Assembly: GCA_030613665.1 (NCBI GenBank)
Contig: JAUWLN010000006.1
Coordinates: 1-22,258, forward strand
DNA from: Dehalococcoidia bacterium
GTDB taxonomy: Bacteria; Chloroflexota; Dehalococcoidia; Dehalococcoidales; RBG-16-60-22
DNA length: 22,258 bases
Direction of reading: 5' to 3'
Under the pieces are notes generated by a model. It was given only the letters and a program-made list of their open reading frames with translations, was not told where the DNA came from and searched no databases. The translations under genes and the position numbers were made by a program. How positions within the stretch are numbered: the stretch's first letter is position 1; every line of letters begins with the position of its first letter. Of this stretch, positions 15,147-21,502 are shown one piece after another.

Positions 15147-16715
15147 CTATGGTGCAGCGCCCATGACGCCGTTAATATATCCAGCCTGGTCAATCAGGGC
15201 ATCCGTCGCCGGGGCCACGATGGTATCCACCACCAGGCCGGGGAAGATGCTGAAGAAGATGATGCAGACCACCATGATACCCATCCCGATGAGCATTGAC
15301 CGGGGAACTTCCCTGACCTCTCTGTAGGCGGGCATTTCCGGCCCGGTGAAGGCGGAATAAAATACCTTGGTGAATGACGCCAGCGTCACCAGCGACACGA
15401 ACATGGCAATAATCGAAAGCAGCGGGTTAAAGCGAAACACTGATTCGTAGATAAGCAGTTTCGAGGCAAACCCGTTAAATGGTGGGATTCCGGAAATGGC
15501 GAGCGCCCCGATGATGAAGAAAATCGTCGTCCATTTCATTTTATGGCCCAGGCCGCCCATCTTGTTCAAATCCCTGGTCCCGATGCGGAAGAAAATGGCT
15601 TCCGCGGTGAGGAAGAGCATACCTTTGTAGAGGACATTGTTTATGATGTGGAATATGCCGCCATTCATGGCGTCTCTTCCATAATTGGCCAGCGCCACAG
15701 GGTTGGTGAGCACCGCCAGCCCCACGCCCACGCCGAGCAACATGTACCCGCTCTGCGAGATGGCGTGGTAGGCCATAAGGCGTTTGATATCCGTCTGGTG
15801 AATCGCCATCATGACGCCGATAAACATGCTGAGCACGCCCAGAATGATAATTATCCAGCCGATGGCCGCGGTATCAAAGCGGCCGCCATACAGCGTAAAA
15901 GTTACCCGGTAGAGGGCATACATGGAGACGGCGCTGGAGGTGTAAATCATGGGCGTGATACCTGCCGGTGCCACGGCGTAAGTATCCGGCGCCCACATGT
16001 GCAGAGGCACGCCCGCCAGTTTCATGAAGAAGGCGATGGCCAGCATTGCCAGGGCAATCATGTCCAGAGTGTTGAACTGCATATTCTGGGCCAGCGCCGC
16101 GATGCTCAGGAGGTTGTACTGTCCGTACAGTATACCGATGGCAAAAAGCACCAGCAGGGCACTGACCGCCGAAATGACGATGTATTTGAAACCGCCCTCC
16201 ACGGCATCAGCCAGGTTGGTGCGGTATGCGACAAGGCCAGCGCCGGCGATGGACAATATCTCGAGGAAGACGAACAGGTTGAACATGTCACCGGTGAATA
16301 CCAGGCCAATCATGCCCACATACAAAAGCATGAACAGCGAATAGAACCGGTCCTGCCCGGTCTGGTCTTTCAAGAAGTTCAGGGAATAGATAAACGCCGC
16401 CACCATAACCACCGTCGTGGTCAGGCCCATGAATATCGAGATGCCATCCACCTGGAACATGATACGTATCGGCACCATGTAGCTCTCAGGTATGGCCATC
16501 TCCGGCACCGCAGCGCCAAGGGTATAGATGCGGGTGCCATTCGTATAGACGTCTATGGCCAGTATGGCTATCAGTAAAGTGACAAAGCCGAGAAGGGTGA
16601 GGTTGACCGTATCCCGAAATCTATTGCCTATGCGGCTGATTAATGGCGTGATAAATGCCGCGAGCAGCGGTATGGCCACAATCAGTATCGGCGAGTGTAC
16701 GGTTAAGTACTCCAA
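15147..16715 (-). CDS. mbhH: Antiporter-like subunit MbhH (MnhD/NuoN-like)
   Basis: 522 residues, about 14 hydrophobic helices. It carries the family GDMFNLFVFLEILSIAGAG segment with its buried glutamate, lysine-bearing helices such as FFMKLAGVPLHMWAPDTY, and HQTDIKRLMAYHAISQSGY. This is the proton/sodium channel subunit shared with Mrp antiporters and complex I. The TTG start at 16715 follows GAGGATAGAG and lies three bases after the mbhG stop. A long open frame on the opposite strand (15543-16577) is a shadow. Confidence 0.93.
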   Translation of the reverse strand: MEYLTVHSPILIVAIPLLAAFITPLISRIGNRFRDTVNLTLLGFVTLLIAILAIDVYTNGTRIYTLGAAVPEMAIPESYMVPIRIMFQVDGISIFMGLTTTVVMVAAFIYSLNFLKDQTGQDRFYSLFMLLYVGMIGLVFTGDMFNLFVFLEILSIAGAGLVAYRTNLADAVEGGFKYIVISAVSALLVLFAIGILYGQYNLLSIAALAQNMQFNTLDMIALAMLAIAFFMKLAGVPLHMWAPDTYAVAPAGITPMIYTSSAVSMYALYRVTFTLYGGRFDTAAIGWIIIILGVLSMFIGVMMAIHQTDIKRLMAYHAISQSGYMLLGVGVGLAVLTNPVALANYGRDAMNGGIFHIINNVLYKGMLFLTAEAIFFRIGTRDLNKMGGLGHKMKWTTIFFIIGALAISGIPPFNGFASKLLIYESVFRFNPLLSIIAMFVSLVTLASFTKVFYSAFTGPEMPAYREVREVPRSMLIGMGIMVVCIIFFSIFPGLVVDTIVAPATDALIDQAGYINGVMGAAP

Positions 16716-16718
16716 ACT

Positions 16719-17075
16719 CTATCCTCTCAGCAACCTTGATTTCCTGGTATCGGCATCGCCCATATGGCGATAGATATACATCACCAGGGTCAGCATCAGT
16801 GCAATCACGGAAACACCGATGACGATGCTGGTAAGGGTCAGTGCCTGCGGCACCGGCAGCACCATAATCCCTTCCGGCGTAACCGTATAGATGGGAGCAA
16901 CACCTCCCGCCCGGTACCCCAGGGTTATCAGAAACAGGTTGACCCCGGCTTCCAGAATGGCGATGCCCATCACGATTTTTATCAGATTCCGCTTAAACAC
17001 AAGAATGAAGAGCGCCACACCCACGAGTAGTGCCGCCGCGATAAAGGGTATGTTATATGGAATATACTGCATCAT
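16719..17075 (-). CDS. mbhG: Mrp-type subunit MbhG (MnhC/NuoK-like)
   Basis: 118 residues, three membrane helices, with the MnhC/NuoK stretch IKIVMGIAILEAGVNLFLI (conserved Glu) and PQALTLTSIVIGVSVIALML. I start it at the ATG at 17075, which overlaps the mbhF stop as ATGA and is preceded by GGAGG. A longer frame from 17192 lies inside mbhF and its first 39 residues are not MnhC-like. Confidence 0.92.
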   Translation of the reverse strand: MMQYIPYNIPFIAAALLVGVALFILVFKRNLIKIVMGIAILEAGVNLFLITLGYRAGGVAPIYTVTPEGIMVLPVPQALTLTSIVIGVSVIALMLTLVMYIYRHMGDADTRKSRLLRG

Positions 17076-17533
17076 TCTTCCATTTCCTCCCCGCTGGAAA
17101 ATAGCGCCATGGCGAGAACTATCGCGGATAGACCGGCGATAACTTTCAGTCCGACTGCGAAGTTCATCAGCGGGATGACTCCCCCCGTCCACACGTCGCC
17201 CGGATTGGGTCCGGCAGGCGGAATTCCACCGAAGAAAGGCGTGCCAACCATGAAATTGTAAAAGAATATGGTGCCCATACCGGCAAAGGCCAGCCCGATA
17301 AATATCAGGGCGCCGCTGCTTTCAACTATAGAAAGATGGCTCTCGCGGAGTGATTTCTTTATCTCGGTGGAACCGAAAGCCACAATCAGCATGACCACAC
17401 CGGAAGCAATGATGGCACCGCCCTGGAAGCCCCCGCCCGGTGTAACGTGTCCGTGCATGATAACGTACAGCCCGAATATGAGCACAAACAGTATCAGCTG
17501 ATTCGATATGGTGCGCACGATTTTCGACAGCAT
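17072..17533 (-). CDS. mbhF: Mrp-type subunit MbhF (MnhB-like)
   Basis: 153 residues, four membrane helices, with the MnhB signature GHVTPGGGFQGGAI near residue 28. It is part of the cation antiporter module. The ATG at 17533 directly follows the TAG of mbhE, and the stop overlaps the start of mbhG by four bases. Confidence 0.92.
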   Translation of the reverse strand: MLSKIVRTISNQLILFVLIFGLYVIMHGHVTPGGGFQGGAIIASGVVMLIVAFGSTEIKKSLRESHLSIVESSGALIFIGLAFAGMGTIFFYNFMVGTPFFGGIPPAGPNPGDVWTGGVIPLMNFAVGLKVIAGLSAIVLAMALFSSGEEMEE

Positions 17534-17812
17534 CTACGTATTTTTCTCCTTCTTCTTCAAAGACCGGAAAAGGAGCAGCACGCCGGCCACCGCGGTGAAG
17601 AGGACGGTGGCCTCCCCCAGTGTGTCCAGGCCGCGATAGTCAAACAGGACTGCCGCCACCACGTTATTGCTCGCGGTTTCCGCCTGAGAATTGGCAATCA
17701 TGTAATCATCCATATCGGAAGGCGGGTAACCAAACGGGTGCATGAGCAGCGCCCCGGTTATCAGGACCGCAACCATTATTATCAAAGCAAACCAGGCAAC
17801 AATCTGTCTCAT
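17534..17812 (-). CDS. mbhE: Mrp-type subunit MbhE
   Basis: 92 residues with two membrane helices around a DTLGEATVLFTAVAGVLLL segment typical of the MrpA C-terminal part and MbhE. In bacterial Mrp antiporters this sequence is fused within MrpA; here, as in archaeal Mbh, it is a separate protein. It starts two bases after the mbhD stop and ends next to mbhF. Confidence 0.87.
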   Translation of the reverse strand: MRQIVAWFALIIMVAVLITGALLMHPFGYPPSDMDDYMIANSQAETASNNVVAAVLFDYRGLDTLGEATVLFTAVAGVLLLFRSLKKKEKNT

Positions 17813-17814
17813 GG

Positions 17815-18060
17815 CTACTCCATACGCTTCGTCGCCCTGATGGCGATGATAAAGATGGCCGTCGTCACCGCCGCGCCAATGCCCGCTTCGGCAATGGCCA
17901 CATCAGGAGCACGCAACAGGAAAAACTCAAGAGCGAGAAGGAGGCTCAGTACCCCCAGCGCCACCGCAGCATACAGAAGGTCTCTGCAGACGGCCACAAA
18001 TATGGCGCAGACGACTATGACCAGCGGCATTATGATATGCAAGACAGCGGCGTCAATCAT
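17815..18060 (-). CDS. mbhD: Mrp-type subunit MbhD
   Basis: 81 residues, three hydrophobic helices, with FFLLRAPDVAIAEAGIGAAV, the conserved segment of the MrpA C-terminal domain and MbhD. The ATG at 18060 overlaps the mbhC end by eight bases and has GAAGG close upstream. A longer frame from 18180 adds residues encoded inside mbhC that do not resemble the family. Confidence 0.88.
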   Translation of the reverse strand: MIDAAVLHIIMPLVIVVCAIFVAVCRDLLYAAVALGVLSLLLALEFFLLRAPDVAIAEAGIGAAVTTAIFIIAIRATKRME

Positions 18061-18418
18061 TGTCCTTCCCTTCAAGGTCATCAACAACTGCCCTGGCCGG
18101 CTTTTCGCCGCTGCGATATGCTGCCCGGGCAATCGCATGTGCGCCCGTCGCGTTGGTGATGAGCAGAACAACAAGCGCAATTACCGAGTGTATGGAGAGG
18201 ATGGACTGGGATGAGTAAGTCCCCTCCATCGCCCAGATACCGGCCGACTGTAAAATCACGGCCATGATAAGGAATATCGAGCCGAATGTGGTGCATTTCG
18301 TGGCGGCGTGCAGCCTGGTGTACACATCCGGAAAACGGTGCAGGCCGAAGACGCCGATCACATTGAAAAAGAGACCGATTATTATAAATATGTAGGTTAC
18401 TACGTTCAAAGCACCCAT
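18053..18418 (-). CDS. mbhC: Mrp-type subunit MbhC (MnhG-like)
   Basis: 121 residues, three membrane helices, with the MnhG signature GLHRFPDVYTRLHAATK near residue 25 and a charged C-terminal tail. The ATG at 18418 is directly adjacent to the mbhB stop. It belongs to the MrpEFG part of the antiporter module. Confidence 0.93.
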   Translation of the reverse strand: MGALNVVTYIFIIIGLFFNVIGVFGLHRFPDVYTRLHAATKCTTFGSIFLIMAVILQSAGIWAMEGTYSSQSILSIHSVIALVVLLITNATGAHAIARAAYRSGEKPARAVVDDLEGKDND

Positions 18419-18673
18419 TTAAAAATTCTTCCCCTCGATAAACCGGGCCACGTAGAGTGTCATAATAAACGAGAGCACGGCATAAACAATGGCCACATCA
18501 ACGAAAATGACCTGGTCGAACTGGATAGCCAGTACCACCATAACGGCAACGACAAGTGTATTTACGGTATCAAAGGCAACGAGGCGGGTTGGCGCTCCCG
18601 GTCCGATAAAAATTCTGACAATGGCGATAATTATGCAAACCGTCACCACAATCGCCGCCGGAAGCCATATCAT
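18419..18673 (-). CDS. mbhB: Mrp-type subunit MbhB (MnhF-like)
   Basis: 84 residues, three membrane helices, with the MnhF stretch RIFIGPGAPTRLVAFDTVNT. The start overlaps the mbhA stop as ATGA (18670-18673) and the stop abuts mbhC, so translation is coupled. Confidence 0.92.
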   Translation of the reverse strand: MIWLPAAIVVTVCIIIAIVRIFIGPGAPTRLVAFDTVNTLVVAVMVVLAIQFDQVIFVDVAIVYAVLSFIMTLYVARFIEGKNF

Positions 18674-19182
18674 CCCGCTATCCTCCTGGCCCAGTCAGGA
18701 AAATTGCTGCAAATCGCATGGTAGTCTCTGGGCATCTCCTTGAGCACGTCAGGTTGCACATTAATCCAGTGCACGTACAGGTCGTTGGTCTCTTCGTCCA
18801 CGTCAACGCTCAAAGTTCCCGGCGTCAATGTAATGGAGTTGGCCAGGATGGTAAGAGCCATATCGTTTTTCAGATTGGGGGAGATTTTCACAATGCCCGG
18901 ATTAATCCGGCCGGTGATAACGCGATAGGCGACGTCAACATTGGCCACCGCCATGGCGAAGAAGAACGGGAACAGATAGATAAGCCAGATGAACCACCTG
19001 ACCGGATTAAGCATGCGCAGGCTCTTTGAGAGGTATCTATTCTTGACCAGAGCCGCCACCGCGAGGGCAAAAATCGCCCCGATGATTAACTCCGCGGCAC
19101 TCCAGAGAAGTATGTTGCCGGAACCTACAGTTAAAACCAGGTAAATTAAATAGGCAACAACCGCTGTGACTAAGAATCTCAT
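18670..19182 (-). CDS. mbhA: Mrp-type subunit MbhA (MnhE-like)
   Basis: 170 residues. Hydrophobic N-terminal helices are followed by a soluble domain with the MnhE signature ILANSITLTPGTLSVDVD and then YVHWINV. It is the first gene of the 14-gene hydrogenase operon, and its ATG at 19182 lies about 72 bases after the predicted transcription start. No strong Shine-Dalgarno is seen. Confidence 0.92.
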   Translation of the reverse strand: MRFLVTAVVAYLIYLVLTVGSGNILLWSAAELIIGAIFALAVAALVKNRYLSKSLRMLNPVRWFIWLIYLFPFFFAMAVANVDVAYRVITGRINPGIVKISPNLKNDMALTILANSITLTPGTLSVDVDEETNDLYVHWINVQPDVLKEMPRDYHAICSNFPDWARRIAG

Positions 19183-19260
19183 GCTACTCTAAATAAAAAA
19201 ATTCCGCCGAATTATCTTCACTGAATTTATCAAACGGTTTCGGGAACATAATTCTGGATT

Positions 19261-19290
19261 AGGATACCAGACGCTTTATATACTTGTCAA
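19261..19290 (-). promoter_or_regulatory. Candidate promoter of the mbh operon
   Basis: On the minus strand a perfect TTGACA (19285-19290) and TATCCT (19261-19266, four of six) are separated by 18 bases. An AT-rich stretch with the palindrome ATTTTAGCTTAAAAT (19307-19321) sits at about -60 and could act as an UP element or operator. This 159-base gap otherwise holds no gene. Confidence 0.45.
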
Positions 19291-19323
19291 GGTTTTTTCG
19301 GAACCTATTTTAGCTTAAAATGA

Positions 19324-19343
19324 AAAAATTCCCAGAAATTTTT
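19324..19343 (-). terminator. Weak AT-rich terminator after the FMN reductase gene
   Basis: On the minus strand, a seven-base AT stem (arms 19337-19343 and 19324-19330, loop of six) starts at the FMN reductase stop codon and runs into a T-rich tail. The stem has no GC pairs, so strength is doubtful. Confidence 0.3.
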
Positions 19344-19908
19344 AGCTATTTTGCGCGAGCCTCTCGCCCAGGGCAAATGCCTCTTTCAGCAGGTCCGGGT
19401 GCTCTTTAATCTCTCCCTTCTTGTCCACCCCCCGCACCAGAAGCTCGTCAACGTACTCCGCGCCGAAGGCCTGGAAGAAATATTTTACAGTCAGTATTGA
19501 CCCATCGAAGAGCTGTTTGCCTTGCGTCGCCCCCACGCCAATGAAGACTCCTTTCTTCTTTGATTCAGGAAGGGTCTTGAGCACGTTCCTTCTCACCCAC
19601 AGCGCCTGGCAGCGGTCTATAAGCGCCTTCAGCTGCGCGGTAACTCCATAGAAGAACATGGGCGACGCCACTATGATGCCGTCAGCCTCAAGGAGCTTTG
19701 GAATAATAACGTCCATATCGTCGCGCATGACGCAGTCGCCGTCCTTGAGACAGCCGTAGTACTCGCGGCAGGGCGTTATCTTCATTTTATCCACGATAAT
19801 TTTCCCTACCTCGGCCTGCCGGCTTTGCGCCCCTTTCAGCGCCTCTTCCAGCAGCAGGTCGGTATTGCCCTTCACCCGCGGGCTGCCCATGATTCCCAGA
19901 ACTTTCAA
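19342..19908 (-). CDS. Flavodoxin-family NAD(P)H-dependent FMN reductase / iron-sulfur flavoprotein-like
   Basis: 188 residues. The FMN-phosphate loop GSPRVKGNTD (8-17) and ASPMFFYGVTAQLKALIDR (about 81-99) are typical of the NADPH-dependent FMN reductase/Isf group. The cysteine region reads PCREYYGCLKDGDC, with C47, C53 and C59; compared with the four-cysteine Isf motif, one cysteine is a tyrosine, so a normal [4Fe-4S] cluster is doubtful. The TTG start at 19908 has a weak AGG site. It lies 20 bases after the phosphoesterase gene and probably shares its promoter. It likely moves electrons to a soluble redox partner or small molecule. Confidence 0.85.
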   Translation of the reverse strand: MKVLGIMGSPRVKGNTDLLLEEALKGAQSRQAEVGKIIVDKMKITPCREYYGCLKDGDCVMRDDMDVIIPKLLEADGIIVASPMFFYGVTAQLKALIDRCQALWVRRNVLKTLPESKKKGVFIGVGATQGKQLFDGSILTVKYFFQAFGAEYVDELLVRGVDKKGEIKEHPDLLKEAFALGERLAQNS

Positions 19909-19928
19909 AATTTTTTACCTGCCTTATA

Positions 19929-20378
19929 TTAATGCGACTTCTCTTTCCGTTTTAAGAGGAGCCAGTTTTTCCCGTCGGTATGGACCAGCACGTACGCCCC
20001 GGACAGTCTTTCCCCTTCCAGGGTGAATTCCAGCTGCGCAGCTGTTTCCCTGTCCAGCCGGAACGTGCCTTTATCCCAGATTTCCACTGTTCCTGCTCCA
20101 TACTCCCCTCCCGGAATGGTCCCGGCAAAATCTATGTAGTCAACGGGGTGGTCCTCCGTCTGCACGGCCAGTCGCCTCACACCCGAAATGTCCGGCACGC
20201 CCTTGGGCACCGCCCAGCTTCTCAGCACGCCTTCCATCTCCAGTCGGAAGTCATAGTGCAGATGGCTCGCCTGATGCTTCTGCACAACGAAGCGATTTCC
20301 CTCACCACTGCCCGCTTCGCCTGCGGGCTCAGGCGTCCTGCCGAACTCACGCTTCTGCCGGTAATCTTCAAGCCCCAT
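19929..20378 (-). CDS. Stand-alone LigD-type 3'-phosphoesterase (DNA end-processing)
   Basis: 149 residues from the ATG at 20378, which has GAGG six bases upstream; a longer frame from 20537 reads through the promoter. The domain matches the 3'-phosphoesterase part of bacterial LigD: H35, H41, D43, R45 and H77 (in EDHP) keep the spacing of the Mn-binding and phosphate residues H42, H48, D50, R52 and H84 of Pseudomonas LigD. RSWAVPKG and GEYGAGTVEIWDKG follow as in the family. It removes 3'-phosphates or ribonucleotides from DNA ends. No ligase, polymerase or Ku gene is visible in the window, so it may work alone or with proteins encoded elsewhere. Confidence 0.9.
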   Translation of the reverse strand: MGLEDYRQKREFGRTPEPAGEAGSGEGNRFVVQKHQASHLHYDFRLEMEGVLRSWAVPKGVPDISGVRRLAVQTEDHPVDYIDFAGTIPGGEYGAGTVEIWDKGTFRLDRETAAQLEFTLEGERLSGAYVLVHTDGKNWLLLKRKEKSH

Positions 20379-20418
20379 TTTTACCTCGTCCGGAGCAACA
20401 ACTCCAACGGTGAGTGAT

Positions 20419-20447
20419 ATTATAGTTCCAGACCCCCTTTCAGTCAA
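20419..20447 (-). promoter_or_regulatory. Strong sigma70-type promoter of the phosphoesterase gene
   Basis: On the minus strand TTGACT (20442-20447), exactly 17 bases, then a perfect TATAAT (20419-20424). The expected start near 20412 gives a leader of about 34 bases to the ATG at 20378. Confidence 0.65.
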
Positions 20448-20460
20448 GTATAATGACCGG

Positions 20461-20489
20461 TTGACACTTACCCGGTACAGGCATATCAT
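20461..20489 (+). promoter_or_regulatory. Sigma70-type promoter of the superoxide dismutase gene
   Basis: Perfect TTGACA (20461-20466), 17 bases, TATCAT (20484-20489, five of six). It is back-to-back with the phosphoesterase promoter, 13 bases between the two -35 boxes. The inverted repeat GGCAT-N6-ATGCC overlaps the -10 and could be an operator. Confidence 0.6.
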
Positions 20490-20512
20490 AATGCCGTAAT
20501 AAATACCGGTAG

Positions 20513-20555
20513 TGTGATTTAAGTCGCAGAAGTCCATATTCCAGCCGCTTATAAT
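20513..20555 (+). promoter_or_regulatory. Second Crp-type site with downstream -10, upstream of sod
   Basis: TGTGATTTAAGTCGCA (20513-20528) fits TGTGA-N6-TCACA at nine of ten positions and shares 12 of 16 bases with the site at 9367. A perfect TATAAT (20550-20555) without a -35 follows; a start near 20562 puts the site centre at -41.5. It would instead be a downstream repressor site for the promoter at 20461. Confidence 0.45.
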
Positions 20556-20621
20556 TAATGAAATAGCTGGCTTCGGTCGTCAGGCAGACACTGAACCGGA
20601 AGGGAAAAGGAGGAAAGCAAA

Positions 20622-21188
20622 ATGGCCTATCAGGCAAAGGATTACAGCTATCTTATTGGCATCGATGGTTTCAGTGAAACGCTGCTGAAAAACCATTTCA
20701 CCCTGTACCAGGGTTATGTCAATAACACCAACAAGCTGGTGGAACTGCTGAACGACAAGGCGAAGGATGCCACCAACCCGGAATACGCCGAACTGAAGCG
20801 GCGTTTTGGCTTCGAGTTCAACGGCATGAGACTGCACGAGTACTACTTTGAAAACCTTGTCTGCCCGACAACCAGACCGGAATCGGTGACCGGGAAGCTG
20901 GCAGAAGCGTTCGGCAGCTATGAAGCCTGGGAGCAGGATTTCAGGGCCACCGGCGCCCTGCGCGGCATCGGCTGGGTGATTCTTTACCAGGACAACGTCA
21001 CCGGACAGCTTTTCAACCAGTGGATAAACGAGCACGAGGCGGGTCACCTTGCCGGCGGCAAGCCCATCCTGGTAATGGATGTTTTTGAGCACGCCTTCAT
21101 GACCGATTACGGGTTGAAGCGGGCGGACTACATCGCCGCCTTTTTCCAGAACCTAAACTGGGAAATCGTCGAAAAAAGGCTCGGCTGA
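20622..21188 (+). CDS. sodB: Fe/Mn-family superoxide dismutase
   Basis: 188 residues, standard length, converting superoxide to O2 and H2O2. All four metal ligands are visible: H25 (KNHFTLYQGYVNN), H72 (MRLHEYYFENL), D153 and H157 (VMDVFEHAFMTDYG). Between them WINEHEAGHLAGG replaces the usual NQD/Gln second-sphere region, so whether Fe or Mn is used cannot be read directly. No signal peptide, so cytoplasmic. AGGAGG sits seven bases before the ATG at 20622. It has a strong upstream promoter and a Crp-like site in a 243-base intergenic region, and is followed by a metallothionein-like gene. The symbol is a family label; sodA would be equally possible. Confidence 0.93.
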   Translation: MAYQAKDYSYLIGIDGFSETLLKNHFTLYQGYVNNTNKLVELLNDKAKDATNPEYAELKRRFGFEFNGMRLHEYYFENLVCPTTRPESVTGKLAEAFGSYEAWEQDFRATGALRGIGWVILYQDNVTGQLFNQWINEHEAGHLAGGKPILVMDVFEHAFMTDYGLKRADYIAAFFQNLNWEIVEKRLG

Positions 21189-21219
21189 AGAAAGCGCCTC
21201 AAAGGTGAGATAAAAGTCA

Positions 21220-21248
21220 CTGACGGCCGGCGGCAGGGGGCGTATTAT
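21220..21248 (+). promoter_or_regulatory. Candidate promoter of the metallothionein-like gene
   Basis: CTGACG (21220-21225, four of six), 17 bases, TATTAT (21243-21248, five of six). The start near 21255 would leave a 20-base leader that carries the GAGGAGG ribosome site. Read-through from sod is also possible. Confidence 0.4.
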
Positions 21249-21274
21249 AAATAGAAATAAGAGGAGGTGCCCGT

Positions 21275-21421
21275 ATGACAGAGCAGATTTGCCCGGTTTG
21301 TGGCTGCGCGGTTGTCGGTGATGGCCATGAGAAAGAAGGTGTCCTTTACTGTTGTAAGTCCTGTGCCACCAGTGAACAGTGCGAGTGTGGCTGCTGCGAA
21401 ATCGTAGAGGCAAAAGAATAA
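21275..21421 (+). CDS. Small metallothionein-like Cys-rich protein
   Basis: 48 residues with ten cysteines and one histidine: CPVCGC (C6/C9/C11), YCCKSCA (C26/C27/C30) and CECGCC (C36/C38/C40/C41). The order CxxCxC, then YC-x-x-x-CA, then a terminal Cys cluster resembles the zinc-binding bacterial metallothionein SmtA (BmtA). A strong GAGGAGGT site lies six bases before the ATG at 21275, so this short frame is very likely real. It sits between sod and selD on the same strand, with 86 bases to sod. A metal or metalloid buffering role is likely; a general zinc-ribbon protein is the alternative. Confidence 0.75.
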   Translation: MTEQICPVCGCAVVGDGHEKEGVLYCCKSCATSEQCECGCCEIVEAKE

Positions 21422-21439
21422 ATAATATCATCAGGCCGG

Positions 21440-21468
21440 TTGTGGTGAGGCTGGTTAGCGTCTATAAT
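21440..21468 (+). promoter_or_regulatory. Candidate promoter of selD
   Basis: TTGTGG (21440-21445), 17 bases, perfect TATAAT (21463-21468). The start near 21475 leaves a leader of about 28 bases. The weak -35 limits confidence. Confidence 0.5.
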
Positions 21469-21502
21469 ATTACTTGACTGTAACGATTATGGAGGCAAAT
21501 GG

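Noticed and set aside
15543..16577. A 344-codon open frame on the plus strand opposite mbhH.
   Set aside because: It is antisense to a clear antiporter subunit, its product is an unstructured His/Gln/Arg-rich sequence with no family features, and it has no ribosome site. The long open frame is a by-product of mbhH codon use.
17076..17192. A longer mbhG from 17192.
   Set aside because: The extra 39 residues come from inside mbhF in another frame and are charged, unlike MnhC.
10995..19182. Reading the operon as complex I, F420H2 dehydrogenase or the sulfane reductase MBS.
   Set aside because: The large subunit has all four nickel-ligand cysteines, a processed-type tail and a neighbouring maturation protease, and there is a full Mrp module in Mbh order.
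19207..19245. A TTGATAAATTCA sequence in the mbh leader as an Fnr box.
   Set aside because: The two half-sites are five bases apart instead of six, and it lies downstream of the predicted start.
20379..20537. A longer phosphoesterase starting at 20537.
   Set aside because: It would read through a consensus promoter; the ATG at 20378 has a good GAGG site and starts where LigD phosphoesterase domains start.
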